The notes under the pieces are model-generated. The model did not search any database. It worked only from the letters and a program-made list of their open reading frames with translations, and was not told the origin of the DNA. From Streptomyces sp. R41 (GTDB taxonomy: Bacteria; Actinomycetota; Actinomycetes; Streptomycetales; Streptomycetaceae): a DNA stretch of 64,000 nucleotides. This document shows positions 25,446-32,862 of the stretch, piece after piece. The number at the start of each line of letters is the position of its first letter. The stretch's first letter is position 1. The translations under genes and the position numbers were made by a program. The DNA is taken from the NCBI RefSeq assembly GCF_041053055.1, contig NZ_CP163443.1:5191001-5255000 (forward strand), read 5' to 3'.

Positions 25446-25494
25446 CACCGGCCGGGGCCGGCGCGGCTCAGTGCCGTGTCGGCCCCGGCCGGTG
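25446..25494. terminator. Bidirectional terminator between prim-pol and FG-GAP genes
   Basis: Perfect 15-bp arms CACCGGCCGGGGCCG (25446-25460) and complement (25480-25494), loop 19 nt, between convergent genes. Confidence 0.85.
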
Positions 25495-25525
25495 CCATGG
25501 GCCGGCCGGTGATTCAGCCAGTGGG

Positions 25526-26950
25526 TCAGCCTGCGAAGCGGTAGCCGAAGTTGCCGCCGCCGGCGGGGCCGCCGAGGGTGCCCAGGTGGAAGCTGGTGGC
25601 ACCGGTACCTGTGACACCCGACGCGCCGGTCGCCAGTTTCCAGACGCGGCCCTTGTAGCCGTCCTCGCCGTTGCCGCCCACGTAAACCTCGGGGGCGCCG
25701 TTCCCATCGGTGTCGATCACGGCCGTCGCGGCACCGAAGTGGTCCTCGTTCTCAGAGGTGCTGGGTATGCCCTTGGCGTTCTGAGTGAACGACATGGCAC
25801 CGCTCGTGGTGACCCCGGAGGCACTGCCCCGCAGCACGGTGATCGCACCCGACTGCGCGGTGGTCGCCGCGTCGGAACCGGTCTCGTACGCGGCACCGAT
25901 GACCACATCGGGGTATCCGTCCTGATCGGTGTCGCCGATCGCCACCGCCGAACCGAACTTGTCGCCCGCCTCGTCCGTGCCCGGAACTCCGGCGCTCGCC
26001 TGGGTGTACGAACGGGATCCCACCGTGTCGCTGACGCCGTTCGGGCCGCCGTAGGTCACGTAGATCTTGCTCGCCTTCGGCCCGCCGGTGACCAGGTCCT
26101 GGTAACCGTCCTTGTTCAGGTCGCCGAAGGCGGCGGGGTGGTTGTTGTCGCTGTACTCGTACGGGCCCGGGTATGCGCTGCCCTTGACGAAGCCGGCGGC
26201 GGAGCCCTTGAGGACCACGCCGTCTGTCGCGCCGTTGCCCAGCACGCGGTAGCCGCTCACCACGACGTCGGGGGTCCCGTCCCCCGTCATGTCGCCCACG
26301 TAGAGCGTGGAGGTCGAGACGCCGTCCAGACCCGGGGTGTCACGGTGCCACACCCCGGCCGGCTTGCCCGTGGACCGGTCGAGCGGGCCGAGCAGAACGG
26401 AAACCCCGTAGGAGCGGCCGTTGTTGCCGCGGCTCACGAAGTCGTCGATCCCGTCGCCGTTGACGTCCCCCACACCGGCCCCGCCGCCGAGCAGCTTCGG
26501 GTCGGTGGCGGTGTAATTGCCGGTGGGCAGGGTGGTGCCCGCGCCCGTGATGCCGTTCGCGCTGCCCCAGAGAATGGTGTTCTTCTCGATCCAGTGGAGC
26601 ACCAGATCGTCGTACTCGTCCCCGTCCAGGTCGCCGAAGCTACTGGCTTCCCGCCATCTGTCGTCCTCCACGGGGTCACCGGGAACGCCGTCCGTGGCCT
26701 TGCTGACGACCGAGGCGGTGTCGTACTTCAGACCCGTCGCGGAGCCGTAGGCGATGCTCACGACGCCGGCCCGCTTGACGTCGCCCACCGTCGCGGTGTG
26801 CGCCCCGATGGCGAGGTCCGCGTACCCGTCGCCGTTGAAGTCGGCGGCCCTGCCCGTCACGGCCTGCGGCGCGGCGACCGCGGCCGGGCCGACGACGCCA
26901 AGCAGGGTGGCCGCGCAGACGGCAGCCGTGATCAGCGCTCTCTCACGCAT
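25526..26950 (-). CDS. Secreted FG-GAP (integrin-like beta-propeller) protein
   Basis: 474 residues. Signal peptide of about 26 residues ends AVAAP. Then at least six repeats carry the calcium-binding D-x-N/D-x-D-G-x-x-D/E loop: DFNGDGYADL, DLDGDEYDDL, DVNGDGIDDF, DMTGDGTPDV, DLNKDGYQDL, DTDQDGYPDV and DTDGNGAPEV. This makes a seven-bladed propeller exported to the cell surface or medium. There is no catalytic domain. GGGGGGTTCTC precedes ATG 26950. Binding partner unknown. The nearby protease at 28114 carries related repeats at its C-terminus. Confidence 0.9.
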   Translation of the reverse strand: MRERALITAAVCAATLLGVVGPAAVAAPQAVTGRAADFNGDGYADLAIGAHTATVGDVKRAGVVSIAYGSATGLKYDTASVVSKATDGVPGDPVEDDRWREASSFGDLDGDEYDDLVLHWIEKNTILWGSANGITGAGTTLPTGNYTATDPKLLGGGAGVGDVNGDGIDDFVSRGNNGRSYGVSVLLGPLDRSTGKPAGVWHRDTPGLDGVSTSTLYVGDMTGDGTPDVVVSGYRVLGNGATDGVVLKGSAAGFVKGSAYPGPYEYSDNNHPAAFGDLNKDGYQDLVTGGPKASKIYVTYGGPNGVSDTVGSRSYTQASAGVPGTDEAGDKFGSAVAIGDTDQDGYPDVVIGAAYETGSDAATTAQSGAITVLRGSASGVTTSGAMSFTQNAKGIPSTSENEDHFGAATAVIDTDGNGAPEVYVGGNGEDGYKGRVWKLATGASGVTGTGATSFHLGTLGGPAGGGNFGYRFAG

Positions 26951-27148
26951 GAGAACCCCCCCAGGTTCACAGGCGGCCCCTGGGACCGCGTGAAGATCGT
27001 GCTCCTGGAGGATACGGGTCAGCAGTGACAGAAGGGATGGATGCGACCCCCGACGAATCGCCCCTACCCCGGCCGGCCCTCGGTCACAGGCGCGGAAACG
27101 GCGAGGCCCCTGACCGGTCTTGCTGGTCAGAGCGGTGGTGCAGGTGAA

Positions 27149-27856
27149 TCATCGGCTGCGGGAGTCGGCAAGCCATGCGCGCCAGACGTATCCGGTGTTG
27201 GGTATCTGAGGACGGTCGAGCAGCCAAAGCACGTAACTTGCGTGAAGCCGTGCCCACGGGTTGTCCGAGCGGTGAGCCGTGTCGAGTCTGCCGCGCAGGT
27301 CGTCTCCGTCTACGGCCCGTGCCACACGCACATACTCACGGTCCTTGCACCGGTAAGCACGCTGGACAACGAGATCGACAAGATCAACGAGTTTGGCTCT
27401 GCCCACTTCCCCAGGGTCGCCGGCGGCCAGCTCCCGTATGAGCCTCTGCTTCGTACCCCACGCTTTGGCGTGTTGTGTCCACTCCTGCGGATATCGGGCC
27501 TCCCACTCCAGGAACAGCAGCGCGAAGGGCAGCCCCGGCCACCTGCTGATGCCCCCAGAGATCGGCGTATTCCACAGCGCTTCCGGCAGACAATGACTCG
27601 CGGCTTCGTCGTAAGCCCCTCGAGCGGCTACGAACACCGGCTCCCGGTACTGTGCCTCGTGCCCCAAAGCTGAGGTCAGGTGCCAGGCCTCGTTGAACCG
27701 AGCACGAGCACTCCGAACCTCGACGCGAGCGCTGGCCAGGCGGACAAGCGCAGCAGATCGTTCGACAGGTTCCGCTGCTACCAAGCCGTAAGCCCACGCC
27801 AAACGATCAGCCCACCCCTGGTCGTCGTCGGCGCCCGAGCCTGCCACCTTTGTCAT
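27149..27856 (-). CDS. Hypothetical protein, lower GC than neighbours
   Basis: About 235 residues from ATG 27856 (AAGGG 12 nt upstream); ATG 27868 is also possible and the frame is open to 28084. Sequence is mostly helical and charged, with many Trp and Tyr (GWADRLAWAYGLV, GLPFALLFLEWEARYPQEW, NPWARLHASYVLWLLDRP). No signal peptide, no membrane helix, no motif that I recognise. Third-position GC is visibly lower than in flanking genes, suggesting recent acquisition. A TACAGCA double repeat lies just upstream (27923). Confidence 0.6.
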   Translation of the reverse strand: MTKVAGSGADDDQGWADRLAWAYGLVAAEPVERSAALVRLASARVEVRSARARFNEAWHLTSALGHEAQYREPVFVAARGAYDEAASHCLPEALWNTPISGGISRWPGLPFALLFLEWEARYPQEWTQHAKAWGTKQRLIRELAAGDPGEVGRAKLVDLVDLVVQRAYRCKDREYVRVARAVDGDDLRGRLDTAHRSDNPWARLHASYVLWLLDRPQIPNTGYVWRAWLADSRSR

Positions 27857-27922
27857 GGGCCAGATCATCCCTTGCTCGGTACACCGGAGGCGATCCGAAT
27901 ACAGCGGCTCCAAGGGGTGCGA

Positions 27923-27946
27923 TACAGCATCGAAGTACAGCAACCC
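27923..27946 (+). repeat. TACAGCA double repeat, left copy
   Basis: TACAGCA-TCGAAG-TACAGCA followed by ACC, heptamers 13 bp apart. The same 23-bp pattern with two differences occurs at 31061. See the right copy. Confidence 0.7.
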
Positions 27947-28002
27947 CCAGGTGTGCGCCCCCGTCCGGCGTCGTGGATCGAACTCCTGAAGCGGTGCTCC
28001 TC

Positions 28003-28046
28003 TTCTAAGGGGTTCAGTGACCGGTTCTAAGGGGTTCAGTGACCGG
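28003..28046. repeat. 22-bp perfect tandem duplication
   Basis: Two identical copies (28003-28024, 28025-28046) with core CTAAGGGGTTCAGTGACC. Lies beyond the terminator on the 3' side of the leftward protease gene. Confidence 0.95.
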
Positions 28047-28057
28047 CCCGTGTGAAC

Positions 28058-28096
28058 GCGGCCCCCGGCGTGTCCCGAGGACACGCCGGGGGCCGC
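28058..28096 (-). terminator. Terminator of trypsin-like protease gene
   Basis: Perfect 18-bp arms (28058-28075; 28079-28096) around a CGA loop, 17 bp beyond the stop at 28114. Confidence 0.9.
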
Positions 28097-28113
28097 TCAG
28101 CAACGGTCCGCCG

Positions 28114-29964
28114 TCAGCCGAAGAGGTTGTACTGCTGCCAGCCGGTGCCGATCGTCACAGGGGTGCTGAAGATGTCGGACGTGGCCTTGCCCGTGCCCGG
28201 GTACAGATAGAGCGTGCCGGCCGAGGTGCGGGCGACAAGGTCGGCCCTGCCGTCCCCGGTGATGTCGCCGACGGTGTCGAACGCGTTGAACTGGCTCCAC
28301 GTACGGACCTGGATCCGGGCGCCGAACGCCCCTGAACCGGACTTGCCGGTGCCCGGGTAGAGGTAGACGTAGGAGTTGCTGCTGCTGCGGGCGATCAGGT
28401 CGGCCTTGCCGTCGCCGGTGAAGTCGCCGTGGCCGAGCAGCTGGTTGTACTGGTTCCAGCCGCTCCCGACCGCGACCGGCGAGCCGAAGGTGCCATTGCC
28501 AAGGCCCGGGTAGATGTAGAGGATTCCGCTCGCCGTCACCGACAGCAGGTCGGGCAGCGCGTCGCCGGTGACATCGCCCGGTGCGACGATCTTCGTACGG
28601 GTGGACCAGTTGCCGAAGACCAGGGTGGTGGTCCAGCTGTCGCTCGCCGGTATGTAGTGCCGCCAGTAGACGGCGCCGGTGGAGGCGCGGCGGATGATCT
28701 GGTCCTGGTAGCCGTCCCGGTTGAGGTCGGTCTGCAGGACGACGTTCTTGTCGCTGTAGGAGCCCCAGGAGATCCGCGTGGCGAAGGACGTGCCCTTGGA
28801 GTCGTACTCGAAGCCGGTGTTGTCGGACGCGCGGCGCACGAACGGGTCGGCCATGGCGTCGCCGCTCAGGTTGGTGTCGTCGAGGCGCGGGTAGGTCGCG
28901 CCGACGTACGTGCTGACCTTCGTGAAGACGCTGTACGAGCCGGAGGCCACGCAGTCCTCGACACCCCAGGAGACCACGCCGACGATCTTGCCGCCGACGA
29001 TCAGCGGGCCGCCCGAGTCACCGTTGCAGGCAGCGACGGTGCCGCTGTCCGAGCCGGTGGCCGGGGTGCCTGCGCAGACCATGTGGCCGGCGACGAAGTT
29101 GGTGGTGTAGGTGCTGGAGCAGGTGGCGTCAGCTGCCATGGGCAGGGTCGCGGTGCGCAGCGTCTGCGCGATGTCGCCGCTGGTGGAGCTGGTGCGGCCC
29201 CAGCCGTACAGGGTGGCGTTGGTGCCCGCCGTGTAGGAGGAGGTGTCGTTCGACGTGGTGATGTTGATGGGCTTGGCGCTGACCGGGTTCGGCAGCGTCA
29301 GGACCGCGATGTCGTTGTCGACCGTGGTCGTGTTGAACGAGGGGTGGTTCCACTGCCGCCATACGCTGGAGACGGTGCCTCCGTGCAGGTCGACCGAACC
29401 GTCGCTGTTGTCGGTCGGCAGCTGGTCGGTGCCGGTGACGATGGTGCCGTTGGCGTACCAGTCGTAGCCCTTGACGCAGTGCGCGGCGGTGAGGATCTTC
29501 GTCGGCGATACGACCGAGCCGCCGCAGAAGAAGCCGGTGTCGTCCGAGGTATCGCTGGTGCCCTTGTCGTCGTAGTACCAGAGCTGCGCCATCCACGGAG
29601 CCTTGGCGATCGTGGTCTCCGTACCACCGATGATCTTCGGGTCGACGGTGGACGTCGCGGAGGCGGAGGACGTGGCGGTCGGCGTCGCGGTGGTCGGCGT
29701 CGCGGTGGTCGCGGACGGCTTGGACCGCGTCTGCGAGGCCTGGTCGGTCCGCAGTGCGCCCTTCACACGGGCCGTCAGCTGGGCCTGTGAGGGGACCGCC
29801 GCCCTCGTCGGCGCGGGAGCGGCAGCGGAAGCGGGGGAAGCGTGGGCGGACGCCAAGGTGAGGGCGCCGGCGAGGGCGGCGGCAAGCGCCACGGCGGCGG
29901 GAACGACTCTCCGCGCCCGTCGCCTGCGTCTTACGCCCCCGTTGGCCCTGTGGGCAGAGAACAC
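28114..29964 (-). CDS. Secreted trypsin-like serine protease with C-terminal FG-GAP propeller
   Basis: 616 residues from GTG 29964 (GGGAG upstream). A long basic signal peptide, then a Ser/Thr/Ala/Pro-rich propeptide (to about 110), then activation-type site PKIIGGTE. Chymotrypsin-fold triad: His in LTAAHC, Asp in VDNDIAVL, Ser in CNGDSGGPL. From about residue 365 FG-GAP type repeats follow (DLNRDGYQDQ, DVTGDALPDL, DFTGDGKADL, DITGDGRADL) with YLYPGTGK blades. An extracellular protease targeted or regulated by its propeller is likely. The mature N-terminus should be Ile of IIGG. Confidence 0.92.
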   Translation of the reverse strand: MFSAHRANGGVRRRRRARRVVPAAVALAAALAGALTLASAHASPASAAAPAPTRAAVPSQAQLTARVKGALRTDQASQTRSKPSATTATPTTATPTATSSASATSTVDPKIIGGTETTIAKAPWMAQLWYYDDKGTSDTSDDTGFFCGGSVVSPTKILTAAHCVKGYDWYANGTIVTGTDQLPTDNSDGSVDLHGGTVSSVWRQWNHPSFNTTTVDNDIAVLTLPNPVSAKPINITTSNDTSSYTAGTNATLYGWGRTSSTSGDIAQTLRTATLPMAADATCSSTYTTNFVAGHMVCAGTPATGSDSGTVAACNGDSGGPLIVGGKIVGVVSWGVEDCVASGSYSVFTKVSTYVGATYPRLDDTNLSGDAMADPFVRRASDNTGFEYDSKGTSFATRISWGSYSDKNVVLQTDLNRDGYQDQIIRRASTGAVYWRHYIPASDSWTTTLVFGNWSTRTKIVAPGDVTGDALPDLLSVTASGILYIYPGLGNGTFGSPVAVGSGWNQYNQLLGHGDFTGDGKADLIARSSSNSYVYLYPGTGKSGSGAFGARIQVRTWSQFNAFDTVGDITGDGRADLVARTSAGTLYLYPGTGKATSDIFSTPVTIGTGWQQYNLFG

Positions 29965-30466
29965 TCAGGTCTCCCGTCGGTGAAAGGGGTTTTCTCGCAC
30001 GCGGACGGGAGAGAGCCGCCGGCCGACGGCGGCTCGCGGATACCGCCAACTGGTTCGGTACCAACACGTTCCCGAAAGTCTGTTCCCCGCCCGGCGGCCG
30101 CCCGATCGTACGACCGATCAGGAATTAACCCCGGGACCAGCCAGGAAACGAACGCGGAACAACCGCACATGAATTCGCAAAGTCGCCGAAGTCTGCGTCG
30201 CCGTGGACCGCCCTGCCCGTTCCCCTCCGGCAGGGGTGGCGACAGCGCCGTCGGCGCCCGGTGGAAGGTGGATTCCGGTACGGCTGTCCGTGCGCTGGGA
30301 GCAGGGCTACGGGCTCTGCACGAACGGCCACCTCCCGCCACTGACAACGGCCTTGTGGCCACGGTTGGCGCCGACGACGGACGTCCCAGATCCGTGCCAG
30401 GTCGTGCGGGGAACAGAGCGCGAGTTCGGCGTGGACGCCGGATGACTCGTCTTGATCCAATGGCGG
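29965..30466. other. Intergenic region between protease and GNAT genes
   Basis: Divergent promoters must lie here. I found no motif beyond the GGGAG ribosome-binding site of the protease gene. Short open frames present show no codon bias that I would trust. Confidence 0.5.
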
Positions 30467-31024
30467 ATGACTTCGTTCTGGAAGAGCAAGCGGATACGCC
30501 TGCGTGGTGTCGAGCCCGACGACTGGACCGCGTTCATGCGCTTCGCCGCTGATGAGGAGCGGTTGGGGGACCTGCTGCACCCACCCCGTTCCGCCGAGAG
30601 CTACCGCGCCTGGGCGAAGGAGCAGGCGGCCGCCAAGTCCGACGGCGACCGCTTCCAGTTGGGAATCGAAGCCACCGACACAGGAGAACTGGTCGGCTCT
30701 GTCGGCTCTCACCGCGCTGACCCACATGCGGGCTGGTTCGAATACGGCATCACGATCGGTGCTGATCACCGGCGGAAGGGCTACGCAGCCGAAGCCGTGG
30801 TGCTGCTGCTTCGCTTCATGTTCACCGAGCGGCGCTATCACAAGTGCGAAGCGAGGGTCTTCGCACACAACGAGGCATCACTGGCTCTCCACCGGGGGCT
30901 CGGTTTCGTTGAAGAGGGCCGCCTCCGCGATCACGTGTACCTCGCCGGCCGACACCACGATCTTGTGATTCTGGGGATGCTCGCAGACGAGTTCGCCCGG
31001 CTGCACCCTCTGAACGAGCTCTGA
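30467..31024 (+). CDS. GNAT acetyltransferase (RimJ/RimL-like)
   Basis: About 185 residues from ATG 30467; a TTG five codons upstream is possible. The acetyl-CoA loop reads IGADHRRKGYAAEAVVLLLRF (R/Q-x-x-G-x-A type), followed by EARVFAHNEASLALHRGLGF and EEGRLRDHVYLAGRHHDLVILGML, the usual C-terminus of RimJ/L-type N-acetyltransferases. Base composition is lower in GC than the adjacent protease. It lies left of the tRNA-Arg fragment and tandem duplication, in the suspected insertion zone. Confidence 0.88.
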   Translation: MTSFWKSKRIRLRGVEPDDWTAFMRFAADEERLGDLLHPPRSAESYRAWAKEQAAAKSDGDRFQLGIEATDTGELVGSVGSHRADPHAGWFEYGITIGADHRRKGYAAEAVVLLLRFMFTERRYHKCEARVFAHNEASLALHRGLGFVEEGRLRDHVYLAGRHHDLVILGMLADEFARLHPLNEL

Positions 31025-31060
31025 TCGCTGGCCCCGTCGGGCACTGCAAGGCTGGCGGCG

Positions 31061-31092
31061 TACAGCAGCGAAATACAGCAACCACAGCAACC
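31061..31092 (+). repeat. TACAGCA double repeat, right copy
   Basis: TACAGCA-GCGAAA-TACAGCA then ACC, matching the 27923 copy at 21 of 23 positions and in the same orientation, with a third ACAGCAACC at 31084-31092. Repeated short heptamers of this sort resemble integrase arm sites; no integrase gene is present. Confidence 0.65.
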
Positions 31093-31152
31093 GACCATGA
31101 CCGTCAGTCGCTCTGAGAGACCTCACAGCGACCCCGATGGCCCCTGTCGACC

Positions 31153-31200
31153 GATCTCTGTAGAGCTACGGATCAGGATCTCTGTAGAGCTACGGATCAG
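31153..31200. repeat. 24-bp perfect tandem duplication ending in a tRNA-Arg-like segment
   Basis: Copies 31153-31176 and 31177-31200, core CTCTGTAGAGCTACGGATC. The right end continues as CTACGGATCAGAAGGT (31190-31205), 16 bases identical to the anticodon arm of the tRNA-Arg at 10080-10152. Confidence 0.9.
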
Positions 31201-31279
31201 AAGGTCCCCGTGCCCCTGCCGTGCCCGATCTACCGGGAACTGACGGGGAACCACGGTGGTTGACGGACAGCACGGACGA

Positions 31280-31318
31280 GAACGACCCCCGACCGATCTA
31301 CCTGGTCAGGGGCCGTTC
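31280..31318 (-). terminator. Probable terminator of tRNA-Ser(TGA)
   Basis: Arms 31280-31294 and 31304-31318 pair over 15 positions with two non-Watson-Crick pairs, 9-nt loop, just beyond the tRNA 3' end. Confidence 0.6.
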
Positions 31319-31323
31319 ATCTG

Positions 31324-31408
31324 CGGTGGGTGTGGGATTTGAACCCACGGTGACTCGCGCCACGACGGTTTTCAAGACCGTTCCCTTAGGCCGCTCGGGC
31401 AACCCACC
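31324..31408 (-). tRNA. tRNA-Ser (TGA)
   Basis: 85 nt. Acceptor GGTGGGT/ACCCACC, discriminator G, anticodon stem ACGGT/ACCGT with loop CTTGAAA giving TGA, variable arm, T-arm GTGGG-TTCAAAT-CCCAC. All stems pair. Its 5' half is repeated in the broken copy at 32731-32817. Confidence 0.97.
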
Positions 31409-31474
31409 TTCGCCCCGCTCACCTGGGGCGGGGCGGGTACAGCGTACCGGCACCGAATGTTTCGCGGGGGCCGT

Positions 31475-31492
31475 GGTCCACACGGGGTCCAC
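31475..31492 (+). repeat. GGTCCAC pair, 11-bp period (left)
   Basis: GGTCCAC at 31475-31481 and 31486-31492, one helical turn apart, next to tRNA-Ser(TGA). Matched by a similar pair at 32603-32620 beside the broken tRNA copy. Confidence 0.7.
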
Positions 31493-31584
31493 TGGCTCTG
31501 CTTTCGCTCGCCGACGCCTTCGCCCCGCTCAGCACCCCATCGCCACTCCGAGCCGGCGCGCGGAAGTTATTACCTGCAGAGTTC

Positions 31585-32466
31585 TTAACTGACTTCCGGT
31601 GCGGCACACGAGAAGTCGTACGCGGCCCAGTCGGTGAGCGTGCGATAGCCGAGGCGCTGGTAGAGGGCGTTGCTGGTGGGGTTGGACAGGTCCGCGAACA
31701 GCACGACCTCCCTCGCGCCCGCGGCCAGCGCGGCCCGGCTCACCTCCGCCGTCACGGCGCCCGCGTAGCCGCGACCGCGCAGGTGGGCCGGGGTGTAGAC
31801 GATGTCCACCTGGACCTGGCCGCCGACCATCGGGTTCATGCCCGCGATGGAGACGGGAGTGCCGTCCGGGGTCTCCCAGAGCGTATAGCGCTTGTCGGCG
31901 AAGCGTGTGTCGGCCCACGAGTCGGCGTCCATGGAGACGACTTCCCCGACGGCCTTGGCGAACTCGCCGCACCAGAACATGACTTGATCGAGGTCCTGCT
32001 CGCCCAGGATGCGGCCCCGGCCCGCCGGCAGCGGCTCCGGTGGGGTGAGCGTGCCGAGGCGGTACAGACGGAGCCGCGTGTCGCGGAGTCTCGGCGTCGC
32101 GCCGGTGTGCCGCTGCCAGGCCTCGGCGAAAGCGGTGGCGGTGCTGTGGTCAGCGCTGACGGAGGGAAGGGAGTGCCCGACGGCGGCCAGGTGGGCAGCG
32201 AGGGTGTCGGCCTGCCCAGGCGTGAGCGGGGTGAGGCCCAGAGCACGGGGTGGGAGGCGGTAGAAGGTGGCGTGGACCTCACCCGCTCGCTCCAGCACGC
32301 CGAAGACGGGAGCTTCGGTGCCGAACGCGTCCGCCCCACGTGCCCGCAGTCTCGCGGCCCACGTCAGCGGCATGACGTGCAGGCCGGGCCGCGAGCGCAG
32401 GAAGTCTCCGGCTCGGGCCAGGAAGTCGTCGACGTCTTCGGTGAGGTGCCAGTCATCCGGTCGCAT
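31585..32466 (-). CDS. GNAT acetyltransferase, two-lobed
   Basis: 293 residues. The C-terminal lobe has the acetyl-CoA motif VDIVYTPAHLRGRGYAGAVT and the beta-bulge region VLFADLSNPTSNALYQRLGY; the N-terminal lobe (about 1-140) is a divergent GNAT-like extension. Substrate unknown. It is the only gene between tRNA-Ser(TGA) and its broken copy, and GGTCCAC pairs flank it on both sides, so it looks like the cargo of a vanished integrative element. Ribosome-binding site before ATG 32466 is weak. Confidence 0.85.
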   Translation of the reverse strand: MRPDDWHLTEDVDDFLARAGDFLRSRPGLHVMPLTWAARLRARGADAFGTEAPVFGVLERAGEVHATFYRLPPRALGLTPLTPGQADTLAAHLAAVGHSLPSVSADHSTATAFAEAWQRHTGATPRLRDTRLRLYRLGTLTPPEPLPAGRGRILGEQDLDQVMFWCGEFAKAVGEVVSMDADSWADTRFADKRYTLWETPDGTPVSIAGMNPMVGGQVQVDIVYTPAHLRGRGYAGAVTAEVSRAALAAGAREVVLFADLSNPTSNALYQRLGYRTLTDWAAYDFSCAAPEVS

Positions 32467-32582
32467 GCTTCATGTTTTCCCATGCTGCAGGCGTGCGCCC
32501 ATGGTTCTTCTTCAACGGACCTGCGGCGTAGGACACTCGTCCATATCCAGGCGACAGAGGATCGCTGACCAGCAAGTATGCG

Positions 32583-32620
32583 GGTCCATTTCGCCGAATC
32601 CTGGTCCACGCCCGGTCCAC
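32583..32620 (+). repeat. GGTCCAC pair, 11-bp period (right), plus one variant
   Basis: GGTCCAC at 32603-32609 and 32614-32620 with 11-bp period, and GGTCCAT at 32583-32589. Same orientation as the left pair. Confidence 0.7.
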
Positions 32621-32673
32621 ACGCAGGGATCCACAACGCGACAGATCCGGATCAAGGTGAGACGGGCTCCATG

Positions 32674-32710
32674 CAGAAGGGGTGCCGCTCATGGAGCGGC
32701 ACCCCTTCTG
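32674..32710 (-). terminator. tRNA-type terminator downstream of broken tRNA-Ser copy
   Basis: Perfect 17-bp arms (CAGAAGGGGTGCCGCTC) around an ATG loop, 21 bp past the 3' end of the tRNA-like sequence. Confidence 0.85.
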
Positions 32711-32730
32711 ACCAGCACGTCTGTGACCTG

Positions 32731-32817
32731 CGGACGTGGTGGGATTCGAGCCCACGGAGACGCCTTCACGTCCTCACGTTTTCAAGACCGTTCCCTTGGC
32801 CGCTCGGGCAACCCGCC
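32731..32817 (-). pseudogene. Broken tRNA-Ser(TGA) copy
   Basis: The 5' half (GGCGGGTTGCCCGAGCGGCC, then AAGGGAACGGTCTTGAAAAC) copies tRNA-Ser(TGA) closely. The 3' half does not fit: the anticodon stem ACGGT faces ACGTG, and acceptor GGCGGGT faces CACGTCC. The T-arm (GTGGG-CTCGAAT-CCCAC) is intact but belongs to a different acceptor. It looks like a chimera left by recombination in a tRNA gene, still followed by a tRNA-style terminator. It should not be a functional tRNA. Confidence 0.8.
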
Positions 32818-32862
32818 CGCGCCGCCCACGACCGCCGGCGGCGCGGGGACAGGACCAACCGG

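Noticed and set aside
27041..27673. Rightward frame opposite the hypothetical gene at 27149
   Set aside because: No ribosome-binding site, odd composition, and the leftward frame gives a more protein-like sequence.
30125..30868. Leftward frame over the GNAT gene and its upstream region
   Set aside because: The GNAT frame has the acetyl-CoA motif; the opposite frame shows no family features.
32731..32817. Functional tRNA-Ser
   Set aside because: Acceptor and anticodon stems cannot pair.
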